In this document: positions 16,867 through 24,203 of the stretch, piece by piece
How the letters are laid out: the number at the start of each line of letters is the position of its first letter
Numbering within the stretch: position 1 is the stretch's first letter
Assembly (NCBI RefSeq): GCF_014205335.1
Contig: NZ_JACHNH010000001.1
Coordinates: 1,860,001-1,924,000, forward strand
Source: Amorphoplanes digitatis
GTDB lineage: Bacteria > Actinomycetota > Actinomycetes > Mycobacteriales > Micromonosporaceae
Direction of reading: 5' to 3'
Length of the DNA stretch: 64,000 nt
The notes under the pieces: model-generated
What the model was told of the DNA's origin: nothing
Seen by the model: the letters and a program-made list of their open reading frames with translations, nothing else
The model's database searches: none
Made by a program: the position numbers and the translations under genes

Positions 16867-19629
16867 ATGACCTGGAACGGGTCCGACGAGAAGCACGATC
16901 GCACCGCGATCCGGGAGATCGAGATGGGCGCGCTGCGCCGGGCGCTGTCCCGTTGCGCGCCCGACGCTCGCTGGGTCGTCGCCGAGGTCACGGGCGATCC
17001 GGGTATGGGCAAGTCGACGCTCCTGGCCCGCTTCGGTCGGTACGCGGCCGACGCCGGATGGCAGGTCCTGCCCTGGCGGTACGGGCCGGCCGGGCACCCG
17101 CAGTCCTGGCAGCCGATCTCCGAGTCCGAACCGCCGGTCGAGCCGTTCGCCGAGGTGCTGCGCTCGGCGGCCGGGCAGCGCCACGTGCTGATCGTCGACG
17201 ACGTGCACCGGGCCGACCCGGCGTCCGCGCGGCTGCTCGCCGGCCTGCTGCGGCACCCGCCGCTCGGCCCGGTGCTGCTCGTCCTCGCGCACCGGCCGCG
17301 GCAGCTCACCGGCGACCTCGCCGCGGCGCTGGCCACGGCAACGGACGCCGGGGTGGTGCGGCGGGTCGCCCTGCGGCCGCTGACCCCGGCCGAGTCGGCG
17401 GCCCTGCTGCCGTCGGCGCCGCCGCACCGGCGCTCCGAGCTGCACGAGGCGGCCGCGGGCAACCCGCTCTACCTGCTCGGCTCGGCCGGTACGCCGGGAG
17501 CCGTGCCCAAACGCGTCCGGGCCGCCCTCGAGCCGGAGCTGCTCGCCGGCTCGCCGACCGAGCGCCTGGTGGTGTGGGCCGCCGCGGTCGCCGGCGACCC
17601 GGCCGACCCGGAACTGATCGCCGCGGTCGCGGAGTGCGAGCCGGCCGCCGTCTACCGCGCGCTGGACCGGATCGCCGCGGACGACCTGCTGCGCCCGGCA
17701 CCCGCCGGCGCCGGGTTCCGGTTCCGGCACGAGGTGGTGCGCGCCGCCGCCTACGAGTCCGCACCCTCGGGCTGGCGGCTGGCCGCGCACGGCCGGGCCG
17801 CCGCGGCGCTGCGCGACCGCGGCGCCGCCGCGGCCGACCGGGCCGGGCACCTCGAGCGCTGCGCCGCGCCGGGCGACGAGGACGCCGTCGCGACGCTGAG
17901 CCGGGCCGCCTCCGGCGCGGCCGACCGGGCACCCGCCGACGCGGCACGCTGGCTCACCGTCGCCCTGCGGCTGCTGCCGGCCGGGCCGGCGACCGAGGAG
18001 CGGCGGGCCGCCTTGAACCTGCGGTGCGCGCGGGCGCTGGGGCTGGCCGGCCGCCCGGACGAGAGCCGCGCCCGGCTGCACCGGCTGCTCGCCGAGCTGC
18101 CGGCCGCCGATGCCGGGCGCCGCGCCGAGGCGGTCGTGCTCGCGGCCCGTGCCGAGCAGCTGCTGGGCCGGCACGCCGAGGCCGACGCGCTGCTGCGCAG
18201 CGAACTCCGGGCGACGCGCCCGGAACCGCTCGCCCCGCACCCGGAACCGCACGCCCCCCACGCCGAGCCGTCCGTCAACGCCGAGCCGTCCGGCGGGGCT
18301 GAGCCGTCCGGTGCGGCCGAGCCGTCCAGCGAGGCCGAGCCGTCCGGTGTGGCCGGACCGGAAGTGGGGTTGGCCGGGGCCCTCGCCGCGGGCGCGATGC
18401 TGCGCGGCGACGCCGTGGCGGCACGGCGCTGGTCCGCCGAGGTCCTCGACCGGGCCGTCGGCGGCGCGCCCCGCGTCGCGGCGTCGGCGATTCACGTGCT
18501 GGCCGGCCGCATGACCGGCCCGGCGGACGCCGCCGGCGTGGATGACGCGGCCGCGGCCGGCGCCCTGCTCGACGAGGCGGCCGACCTGGTCGACGCCATG
18601 CTCGACGACCGGCTCGTCGCCGTGCTGGAGGCCGCCCGCTGGCTGGCCGAGGCCGAGCTGGTGGCCGGCCGGGCCGGCGACGCCCTGCGGCACGCCGAGC
18701 GGATGCTGGCCCTCGCCCGGGGCTCGAACCGGTACGACGTGCTCGCCACGCTGCACGGGATCGCGGGGCGGGCGCGGCTGCTCAGCGGCGACCTGCCGAG
18801 CGCCGTCGAGAGCCTGGACCGGGCGGCCGCGGACGCCGGGCGCAGCGGCAGCCCGGCGTGCCGCGCCGAGGCGACGGCCTGCCTCGCCTGGTCGTCGATG
18901 TGGCAGGGTGACGCCGCCGCGGCGGCGCGGCTCGCGGCGCGGGCACACGAGCAGGACGGCCCGGTCGCCTCCCGCCTGGTCGGCGGCGGCGCCGCGCTGC
19001 GGGCCTGGCGGCTGCTCGGCGACGACGCGAGCGCCGCACACCGCCTCTGCCGCGCCCTCGACTCCGCCGGCGGCGATCCGCTGGTGCGGGTCCGCTGGCT
19101 CGAACTGGCCGCACTGACCTGCGCGGAGCGGGGACTCCCGGCGTCCGCCTCGGCCTGCGCCGCGTCGGCCCGGCAGCTCGCGGCGGGGACGCCGGACCAC
19201 CGGATCCGGGGGTACGCGGCGCTGGCCGAGGCGCGTGCGCTGCACGGCACGGATCCGCAGGCCGCGGCCGACGCGGCCCGGCTCGCCGCCGACCTGCTCG
19301 CCGGTGCGGGCGACGCGCTCGGCGCCCGCGAGGCCCGGCTGCGGCTGGACGCCGCCCTGTCGGAGGTGGGCGACGGCGCCAAGGACGGTGGGCTGGCCGC
19401 GCTGACCGCGCGGGAGACCGAGGTCGTCACCCTGGTCGCCGAGGGGCTGACCAACAAGGAGATCGCCCACCGGCTCTTCCTCAGCCCCGGCACGGTGTCG
19501 ATACACGTCGGCCGGGTCTACGCCAAGCTCGGCGTCACGCGCCGCGCCGCGGCCGCCGCCCGGCTGGTCGGTGCCGGACTCGCCGGGCCGGCCCGGACAC
19601 CCGGGCGCGAGCCGGTGCGGCCCGGGTGA
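16867..19629 (+). CDS. Large ATP-binding LuxR family regulator (MalT/LAL type)
   Basis: A 920-residue signal-transduction ATPase. Walker A is GDPGMGKSTLLARF (about residues 43-56) and Walker B HVLIVDDVHRADP (about 111-123). A winged-helix and a long TPR-like helical region follow. A LuxR HTH lies at the C-terminus (LTARETEVVTLVAEGLTNK and IAHRLFLSPGTVSIHV). An AEPS repeat linker interrupts the helical part near residues 466-497. Such regulators activate target operons on binding a small inducer with ATP. No specific target is evident. The next gene converges from the right with only 15 bases between stops. ATG at 16867 has GGGGGA upstream. Confidence 0.9.
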   Translation: MTWNGSDEKHDRTAIREIEMGALRRALSRCAPDARWVVAEVTGDPGMGKSTLLARFGRYAADAGWQVLPWRYGPAGHPQSWQPISESEPPVEPFAEVLRSAAGQRHVLIVDDVHRADPASARLLAGLLRHPPLGPVLLVLAHRPRQLTGDLAAALATATDAGVVRRVALRPLTPAESAALLPSAPPHRRSELHEAAAGNPLYLLGSAGTPGAVPKRVRAALEPELLAGSPTERLVVWAAAVAGDPADPELIAAVAECEPAAVYRALDRIAADDLLRPAPAGAGFRFRHEVVRAAAYESAPSGWRLAAHGRAAAALRDRGAAAADRAGHLERCAAPGDEDAVATLSRAASGAADRAPADAARWLTVALRLLPAGPATEERRAALNLRCARALGLAGRPDESRARLHRLLAELPAADAGRRAEAVVLAARAEQLLGRHAEADALLRSELRATRPEPLAPHPEPHAPHAEPSVNAEPSGGAEPSGAAEPSSEAEPSGVAGPEVGLAGALAAGAMLRGDAVAARRWSAEVLDRAVGGAPRVAASAIHVLAGRMTGPADAAGVDDAAAAGALLDEAADLVDAMLDDRLVAVLEAARWLAEAELVAGRAGDALRHAERMLALARGSNRYDVLATLHGIAGRARLLSGDLPSAVESLDRAAADAGRSGSPACRAEATACLAWSSMWQGDAAAAARLAARAHEQDGPVASRLVGGGAALRAWRLLGDDASAAHRLCRALDSAGGDPLVRVRWLELAALTCAERGLPASASACAASARQLAAGTPDHRIRGYAALAEARALHGTDPQAAADAARLAADLLAGAGDALGAREARLRLDAALSEVGDGAKDGGLAALTARETEVVTLVAEGLTNKEIAHRLFLSPGTVSIHVGRVYAKLGVTRRAAAAARLVGAGLAGPARTPGREPVRPG
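18262..18355 (+). repeat. 18-base tandem repeat encoding AEPSxx
   Basis: Five copies of an approximately 18-base unit, each starting GCCGAGCCGTCC or a near variant, encode AEPS followed by two variable residues inside the LuxR regulator (about residues 466-497). Just upstream lie PEPLAPHPEPHAPH-like residues. This is a low-complexity linker within the helical domain and probably recently expanded. Confidence 0.75.
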
Positions 19630-19644
19630 TCCGCCGGCGCGGTG

Positions 19645-20616
19645 TCAGTCGGTGTGCGGGAGCCGGTCCGCCGGGATGACGCCCAGGCGGCCCTTCTGGT
19701 AGTCCTCGAACGCCTGCATGAGCTCCTCGCGGGTGTTCATCACGAACGGGCCGTACTGCGCGACCGGCTCGCGGATCGGCCGGCCGCCCATGATGAACAG
19801 CTCCATCGCGGGGACGTTCGAGTCCTGCGATTTCGCGGCGGCGACCCGGATGGTGTCGCCGGCGCCGTGCGCGGCGAGCTGGCCGATCTGGATGGGGCGT
19901 GCCTCCACCCCGACCGTTCCCCGCCCGGCGAGCACGTAGACCAGCGCGTTGTAGTCGGGCTGCCAGGGCAGGTCGAGCTCGGCGCCCGGCTGGAGCGTGA
20001 CGTGTGCGAGGTTGATCGGGGTGTGCGTCGACCCGGGACCGGCATGCCCGGCGATCTCGCCCGCGATCACCCGGATCAGGGCGCCGCCGTCGGGGGTGGT
20101 CAGCAGCGCCGCCTGCCTGCCGCGGATGTCCTGGTATCGCGGCGCGATCATCTTCGCCGCCCGGGGCAGGTTCACCCAGAGCTGCAGGCCGTGGAAGAGT
20201 CCGCCGCTGGTGACCAGCTGCTCCGGCGGGGCCTCGATGTGCAGGATGCCGCCGCCCGCGGTCATCCACTGGGTGTCGCCGTTGGTGATCGAGCCGCCGC
20301 CACCGTTGGAGTCCTGGTGGTCCATCTGGCCGTCGATCATGTAGGTGACGGTCTCGAAGCCCCGGTGCGGGTGCCACGAGGTGCCCTTGGGCTCGCCCGG
20401 CGCGTAGTCGACCTCGCCCATCTGGTCGAGGTGGATGAAAGGGTCCAGCTCGTTGGTCGGCACCCCGGCGAAGGCGCGCCGGACGGGGAAGCCCTCGCCC
20501 TCGTAGCCCGACGGCGCGGTGGTGAGCCGGTGCACGGGCCGGTACTTGCTGGTGGCCGGGTCGAGCCGCGGCAGGCGCGGCAGGACCAGGACGTCGTCGA
20601 CGGTGATCGCGGGCAT
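19645..20616 (-). CDS. Pirin family bicupin
   Basis: A 323-residue metal-binding bicupin. The first cupin has the pirin iron-site pattern DPFIHLDQMG then WHPHRGFETVTYMIDG, and the second has LPWQPDYNALVYVLAGRG. Bacterial pirins act as quercetin-2,3-dioxygenase-like enzymes or redox-sensitive regulators, and either is possible. The ATG at 20616 is 9 bases downstream of the MarR stop, so the two form one leftward operon and the pirin is likely under MarR control. Confidence 0.9.
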   Translation of the reverse strand: MPAITVDDVLVLPRLPRLDPATSKYRPVHRLTTAPSGYEGEGFPVRRAFAGVPTNELDPFIHLDQMGEVDYAPGEPKGTSWHPHRGFETVTYMIDGQMDHQDSNGGGGSITNGDTQWMTAGGGILHIEAPPEQLVTSGGLFHGLQLWVNLPRAAKMIAPRYQDIRGRQAALLTTPDGGALIRVIAGEIAGHAGPGSTHTPINLAHVTLQPGAELDLPWQPDYNALVYVLAGRGTVGVEARPIQIGQLAAHGAGDTIRVAAAKSQDSNVPAMELFIMGGRPIREPVAQYGPFVMNTREELMQAFEDYQKGRLGVIPADRLPHTD

Positions 20617-20625
20617 TTCTCTCCC

Positions 20626-21090
20626 TCAGGCTGTGACCGGCAGCGAGCGCAGTCGCGGACCCAGGCGTCCGAAGACGCGGGTGATGGCGGCGATCTCGGC
20701 GTCGTCGAGGTCGTCGATGAACGTTTCCCGCACGGTGGCGAGGTGCAGCGGCGCGGCGGCGGTGAGCGCCGCCATGCCGGCGTCGGTCAGGACGGCCTCC
20801 TGGCCGCGCCCGTCGTCGGAACAGCTCTGCCTGCTGACCAGGCCGCGCTTGACCATCGAGGTGATCTGGTATGTGCACCGGCTCGGCGAGAAGACAAGCC
20901 GGCTGGCGAGCTCGCCCATCCGGACCCGGTGGCCGGGCGCCTCGGAGAGCGCGACCATGACGTGGAAATCCGCCATGCTCAGCCCGGTGGTGGCGCGCAG
21001 GTCCTCCTCCAGGCGGGTGTGCAGCGCCCAGCTGCTCTCCACGAAGGCCCGCCAGGCTTGCTGCTGGCTGTCGCTGAGCGGTCGCGTCAT
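20626..21090 (-). CDS. MarR family transcriptional regulator
   Basis: A 154-residue winged-helix regulator. HTH core in GLSMADFHVMVALSEAPG and RMGELASRLVFSPSRCTYQ, with the wing DDGRGQEAVLTDAG. Cys in the wing-proximal RQSCSDDG could sense thiol oxidants, as in OhrR-like relatives, but only this one obvious Cys is seen. It precedes the pirin gene in the same operon. A short inverted repeat lies just upstream of its start. Confidence 0.9.
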   Translation of the reverse strand: MTRPLSDSQQQAWRAFVESSWALHTRLEEDLRATTGLSMADFHVMVALSEAPGHRVRMGELASRLVFSPSRCTYQITSMVKRGLVSRQSCSDDGRGQEAVLTDAGMAALTAAAPLHLATVRETFIDDLDDAEIAAITRVFGRLGPRLRSLPVTA

Positions 21091-21106
21091 GGTGCGACCA
21101 TAACTC

Positions 21107-21120
21107 TTTCAAATCTGAAA
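21107..21120. promoter_or_regulatory. Possible MarR operator
   Basis: Inverted repeat TTTCA-AATC-TGAAA at 21107-21120, 17 bases upstream of the MarR start, in an AT-rich island within otherwise GC-rich sequence. Size, symmetry and position fit autoregulation by the MarR protein. No test of binding exists here. Confidence 0.5.
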
Positions 21121-21146
21121 TACCACCGGTACGGCGGTAACGGCCG

Positions 21147-21752
21147 TCACGGCCCCAGCAGCCGGTGCAGCCCGCCGAGGTCCTCGATGCGCAGGTCGCC
21201 GTCGACGCCCTTGAGCGCGGCGACCCGGGCGCCGGCCGCCCGGCCCGCGGCGACACCGACCTCCGCGTCCTCGACGACCAGGCAGTGCCGCGCCGCGACG
21301 CCGAGCAGTTCGGCCGCGCGCAGGTAGCCCTCCGGGTCCGGCTTGCCGGCCCGGACGTCCTCGACCGTGACCAGCACGGGCGCCTCGATGCCGGCCGCGC
21401 CCAGCCGGGCCCGGGCCAGCCGCAGGTCGGCGCTGGTCACGACCGCCCAGGGCAGGCGCAGGCTCGCCAGCAGCCCGAGCGCGCCCGGGGTGGCCACGAC
21501 GTCGGAGAGGTCGTCGTACTGGAGCTCGAGCTGGCGGGCCGCGACGCTCGCCACCTCACCCTCGGGCAGGCCGGGCAGGGTCAGCCGGACGGTGCGCTCG
21601 GCCGGCGCGCCGTGCGCGACCGCGAGCACCGCGTCCGGGTCGGCGTCGAACTCGGCGGCCCAGGCGCGCCAGGCGCGCTCGACGGCCGCGTCGGAGTCGA
21701 CAAGGGTGCCGTCCATGTCGAAGAGCACCGCCGCGATGGAACTCGGATCCAC
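21147..21752 (-). CDS. HAD-superfamily phosphatase/phosphomutase
   Basis: A 201-residue HAD hydrolase. Motif I is VLFDMDGTLVDSDAA near the N-terminus (nucleophile and acid Asp), motif II the Ser/Thr region AVVTSADLRLARARLG, motif III Lys in VRAGKPDPEGYL, and motif IV CLVVEDAEVGVAAG. An alpha-helical cap follows motif I, as in the beta-phosphoglucomutase/phosphatase subgroup, so it acts on a small sugar phosphate or similar metabolite. GTG at 21752 is preceded by GGAGGA 4-5 bases upstream. A perfect 12-base hairpin lies right behind that ribosome binding site. Confidence 0.88.
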   Translation of the reverse strand: MDPSSIAAVLFDMDGTLVDSDAAVERAWRAWAAEFDADPDAVLAVAHGAPAERTVRLTLPGLPEGEVASVAARQLELQYDDLSDVVATPGALGLLASLRLPWAVVTSADLRLARARLGAAGIEAPVLVTVEDVRAGKPDPEGYLRAAELLGVAARHCLVVEDAEVGVAAGRAAGARVAALKGVDGDLRIEDLGGLHRLLGP

Positions 21753-21760
21753 GTCGTCCT

Positions 21761-21789
21761 CCAATATCCTCGTTCGACGAGGATATTGG
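21761..21789. promoter_or_regulatory. Perfect 12-base inverted repeat between two genes
   Basis: CCAATATCCTCG (21761-21772), loop TTCGA, CGAGGATATTGG (21778-21789). It fills the gap between the stop of the conserved small gene (21791) and the ribosome binding site of the HAD phosphatase, both on the minus strand. It could be a processing or attenuation hairpin, or an operator giving the HAD gene its own control. It is AT-richer than both neighbours, and no T-run follows. Confidence 0.6.
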
Positions 21790-21790
21790 G

Positions 21791-22213
21791 TCAGGCGCGG
21801 TAGTAGAGGCGCAGCTCGAAGCCGTCGGTGCGGGTCCGCCAGCCCAGATCGTCGACGGCGCGCACCTCGGGCCGCCCGGCGAGCCAGTTCGCGGCCATGG
21901 CGAGCACGTCGGCGGGGGTGCCGCCGGTGAAGACCCGCCGGCGGGCGTGATCGTCGGCCGGCGCCGGCGCGTGCCGCGGGTAGCTTCGCGCGGTGAGCGT
22001 CGGCTCCGGTCCGGTGATCACGGCGGTGGAGCCGACGGCCTCGCCGTCGACCACGCCCTGAATGAACCAGTCGTTGATCGACTCGTCGTGCTCGACGCTC
22101 CACCCGCTGATCGTCCCGAGGTCCGAGGCGATGGCACGCTTGGCGTTGTCGAGCGCGGAATCCAGCGTGGGTAGATCGATGTCGTCGCCGTTGTACTCGA
22201 CGCGGTAGTTCAT
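21791..22213 (-). CDS. Conserved hypothetical protein (140 aa)
   Basis: A small soluble protein starting MNYRVEYNGDDIDLPTLD. It looks like an alpha/beta domain with an acidic N-terminal half, a GWSVEHDESINDWFIQG strand-turn-strand and a C-terminal half ending GFELRLYYRA. No family recognised, no signal peptide. ATG at 22213 has GGAGGG 4-5 bases upstream. It follows the Clp-N gene by 61 bases on the same strand and precedes the HAD gene, so it may belong to the HTH/Clp-N transcript. Confidence 0.6.
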   Translation of the reverse strand: MNYRVEYNGDDIDLPTLDSALDNAKRAIASDLGTISGWSVEHDESINDWFIQGVVDGEAVGSTAVITGPEPTLTARSYPRHAPAPADDHARRRVFTGGTPADVLAMAANWLAGRPEVRAVDDLGWRTRTDGFELRLYYRA

Positions 22214-22274
22214 CGTGCCCTCCAGCGGTCGCCCAGGTCGGCGGGTAATACCCAGGCGGCCGCCGGAGTAGGCA

Positions 22275-22895
22275 TCAGGCCGCCTGGTCCCGCAGCGAGC
22301 GGGTCACGTCCTCGCGCAGCCGGGCGAGGTCGACGCCCGCCTCTGTCAGGATCTGCACGGCCAGGCCCTCACCCTCGCGCAGGATTCCGAGCATGAGGTG
22401 CTCCGGCGCGATGAAGTTGTGCTTGAGGCGGATCGCCTCGCGCAGGGAGAGCTCCAGGACCTTCTTGCTGCGCGGCGAGAACGGCGTGTGCCCGCTGCCG
22501 TAGAAGCGGCGCAGCAGGCCCCGGCGCTTGGGCGCGGTGTCCCGCGGCAGGCGCAGCGCGCCGGGGCCGAAGTTCTCCTCGATGGCCCGGCGGACCGCGT
22601 CCAGGTCGATGCCGATCGCCTTGAGGGCCGCCGCGTCCTCCGCGTCCGCCTCCGCCAGCGCGTCCCGGTAGGGCGTCGCGCCACCGTCGACGCGGCGAAT
22701 GATCTCGGCCCGGGCGTAGGCGGCGTCGACGTGGCGGTCCCGCAGGGCCGGCGCCGAGGCCACCGGGCCGTCCGCGTCCGCCAGCAGCGACAGGAGCACG
22801 TGCTGCGTCCCGATCGGTTCCTGCCGCAGGTCGCGGGCCTCCTCCTGTGCGCGTACGACGACGGTTCGTGCCGCATGGGTGAATCGCTCGAACAT
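22275..22895 (-). CDS. Clp N-terminal-domain protein without ATPase
   Basis: A 206-residue protein with two copies of the Clp repeat (about residues 1-75 and 125-200): MFERFTHAARTVVVRAQEEA with IGTQHVLLSLL, then FSPRSKKVLELSLREAIR with IAPEHLMLGILREGEG. ClpA/ClpC use this domain to bind substrates and adaptors, but no AAA+ ATPase domain follows, so the protein may act as an adaptor, a decoy or a chaperone-like binder. Its ATG follows the HTH gene's stop by one base, so they are one operon. Confidence 0.85.
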   Translation of the reverse strand: MFERFTHAARTVVVRAQEEARDLRQEPIGTQHVLLSLLADADGPVASAPALRDRHVDAAYARAEIIRRVDGGATPYRDALAEADAEDAAALKAIGIDLDAVRRAIEENFGPGALRLPRDTAPKRRGLLRRFYGSGHTPFSPRSKKVLELSLREAIRLKHNFIAPEHLMLGILREGEGLAVQILTEAGVDLARLREDVTRSLRDQAA

Positions 22896-22896
22896 C

Positions 22897-23133
22897 TCAG
22901 CCCTCCCGTGGGTCCTGCATCGGCACGCGGCCGGCGTGCTTCTTGTGGACGCCCTGGCGGGTCACCTCGAGGGCGTCCGCGATCTCCTGCCAGGACCAGC
23001 CCTTGCGGCGGGCGTTGGCCACCTGGAGATGCTCGAGGCCCTCCAGGAGGCGGCGCAGCGCCACCACCGCGCGCAGGCCGACCCGGGGGTCGGCGCTGCC
23101 CGCGGCCGCGGCGAGATCGGTTGCTTCGGTCAT
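22897..23133 (-). CDS. Small HTH DNA-binding protein paired with Clp-N protein
   Basis: A 78-residue protein starting MTEATDLAAAAG. Its C-terminal half contains a clear helix-turn-helix (RRKGWSWQEIADALEVTRQG) followed by VHKKHAGR. ATG at 23133 is favoured over a TTG at 23142: a -35/-10 pair would start transcription at or next to the ATG, so the mRNA may be leaderless. The promoter lies inside two matching inverted repeats, which suggests autoregulation of this gene and the downstream Clp-N gene. Confidence 0.75.
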   Translation of the reverse strand: MTEATDLAAAAGSADPRVGLRAVVALRRLLEGLEHLQVANARRKGWSWQEIADALEVTRQGVHKKHAGRVPMQDPREG

Positions 23134-23136
23134 GGC

Positions 23137-23154
23137 TGTCAACTTACGTTGACA
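23137..23154. promoter_or_regulatory. Operator copy 1 (overlaps -10 of HTH/Clp-N operon)
   Basis: Perfect inverted repeat TGTCAAC-TTAC-GTTGACA (7-base arms, 4-base spacer). The -10-like TAAGTT (minus strand, 23146-23141) lies inside it, 8 bases before the ATG at 23133. It shares its arms exactly with operator copy 2. Confidence 0.75.
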
Positions 23155-23164
23155 CGGCCCGATC

Positions 23165-23182
23165 TGTCAACCCTGGTTGACA
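23165..23182. promoter_or_regulatory. Operator copy 2 (overlaps -35 of HTH/Clp-N operon)
   Basis: Perfect inverted repeat TGTCAAC-CCTG-GTTGACA with the same arms and spacer length as copy 1, centre-to-centre 28 bases. Read on the minus strand it supplies a consensus TTGACA -35 element (23170-23165), 18 bases from the TAAGTT -10 in copy 1. Binding here would block the promoter completely. Confidence 0.75.
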
Positions 23183-23201
23183 TCGACCGTCGCGCACGAA
23201 G

Positions 23202-23228
23202 AAGGCGCCGGACCCGGTCCGGCGCCTT
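23202..23228. terminator. Strong hairpin terminator after the VOC gene
   Basis: AAGGCGCCGGACC (23202-23214) pairs with GGTCCGGCGCCTT (216-228 of the same thousand). On the minus strand it is followed by CTTCG, and on the plus strand by TCGTTGTT. It lies 24 bases downstream of the VOC stop at 23252 and isolates the VOC gene from the HTH/Clp-N operon. Confidence 0.75.
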
Positions 23229-23251
23229 TCGTTGTTCGATCCGACCTGCTG

Positions 23252-24034
23252 CTACACCCCGAACGTCATCTCCATGCCCGCCGTCGGGGTGAACGACATG
23301 CTGAGCTCGACCGGCAGGGCCGCCGGCGCCGCCACCGAGAACGGCACGCCCCACGGGTCGAGCAGCTCCGCGTAGCTGCCGAAGCCCATGTCCGTCGGGC
23401 CCGCGATGACGCCGCCGCCGAGGCTGCGGCACAGCTCGATCGTCTCGGCGCAGTCCGCGACCTGGAAGGCCGCGCGCCACCAGCTGCCGCCCCGGCTCGG
23501 CGCGAGGCCGGCCATCGCGTCGTGCGCGGTGGTGATCCACTCGCCCCGGGTGCCGTCGCTGCCGTACTCGTCGCGCAGCAGCCAGCCGAAGGCGCGGCCG
23601 TAGAAGCCCGCCGCCGCGACCGCGTCGTCGGTGAGCAGCTCCGGGAAGGTCATCGTGCCCGGCTCGCCGCCCACCTGCGCGCCGGTGAAGTCGCCGGTCT
23701 CCCAGAGGCCGAGCAGCGCGCCGGCCGGATCGGCGATCAGCGCCGAGCGCCCGCCGTGCCCGTCGGTGGGCGGGGTGACCAGCCGGCCGCCGGCCTCGCG
23801 GACCCGGGTGATCGACGCCTCGAGGTTGTGCTCGGTGAGGTAGGTGAGCCAGCCGACCGGCCGGTCGGCGCGCGCCCGGGTCAGGCCGGCCGCGGCGCGC
23901 CCGCCCAGTTTGAAACGGTCGCCGGCCGGTTCCCAGCCAAAAAGACCGGCATAGAATTCCGCCGCCCGTGCGGGATCCGCACTCGCCAGTTCGACCCAGC
24001 AGGGGGTCGCCGGCGCAAAGCCCCGAATTCGCAT
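23252..24034 (-). CDS. Double VOC (glyoxalase/bleomycin-resistance fold) protein
   Basis: A 260-residue protein with two VOC domains: CWVELASADPARAAEFYAGL opens the first (about residues 12-120) and MTFPELLTDDAVAAAGFYG the second (about 135-255). Each has the beta-alpha-beta-beta-beta pattern. Members act as metal-dependent lyases, isomerases or drug-binding proteins, and the substrate is unknown. ATG at 24034 was chosen because AAAGG lies 8-9 bases upstream; the GTG at 24043 would be too close to it. A strong hairpin follows the stop. Confidence 0.85.
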   Translation of the reverse strand: MRIRGFAPATPCWVELASADPARAAEFYAGLFGWEPAGDRFKLGGRAAAGLTRARADRPVGWLTYLTEHNLEASITRVREAGGRLVTPPTDGHGGRSALIADPAGALLGLWETGDFTGAQVGGEPGTMTFPELLTDDAVAAAGFYGRAFGWLLRDEYGSDGTRGEWITTAHDAMAGLAPSRGGSWWRAAFQVADCAETIELCRSLGGGVIAGPTDMGFGSYAELLDPWGVPFSVAAPAALPVELSMSFTPTAGMEMTFGV

Positions 24035-24167
24035 CGGCCGCACCTTTCCTGTCGTTCCATCGTGGAATCTCGGCCTGGGAGGTGCCGACCACCTTACAGG
24101 TATGAATACGCTCTGCCACCATGCTGGGGTTCAATGTCCTAAATAAACTACGAGTTCGCGGGGCAAG

Positions 24168-24203
24168 CATTACTCAGAGTTGCGATCATTACTGAGAGTG
24201 GCG
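24168..24203. repeat. Two imperfect 17-base direct repeats at the antiporter gene end
   Basis: CATTACTCAGAGTTGCG (24168-24184) and CATTACTGAGAGTGGCG (24187-24203) differ at two positions and are offset by 19 bases. The second copy contains the last codons and the stop of the antiporter gene, so this looks like a small duplication of its 3' end. Confidence 0.6.

Noticed and set aside
16786-19506. A 906-codon minus-strand frame covering the LuxR regulator.
   Set aside because: It is an antisense shadow of a gene with Walker and HTH motifs. It has no recognisable domain.
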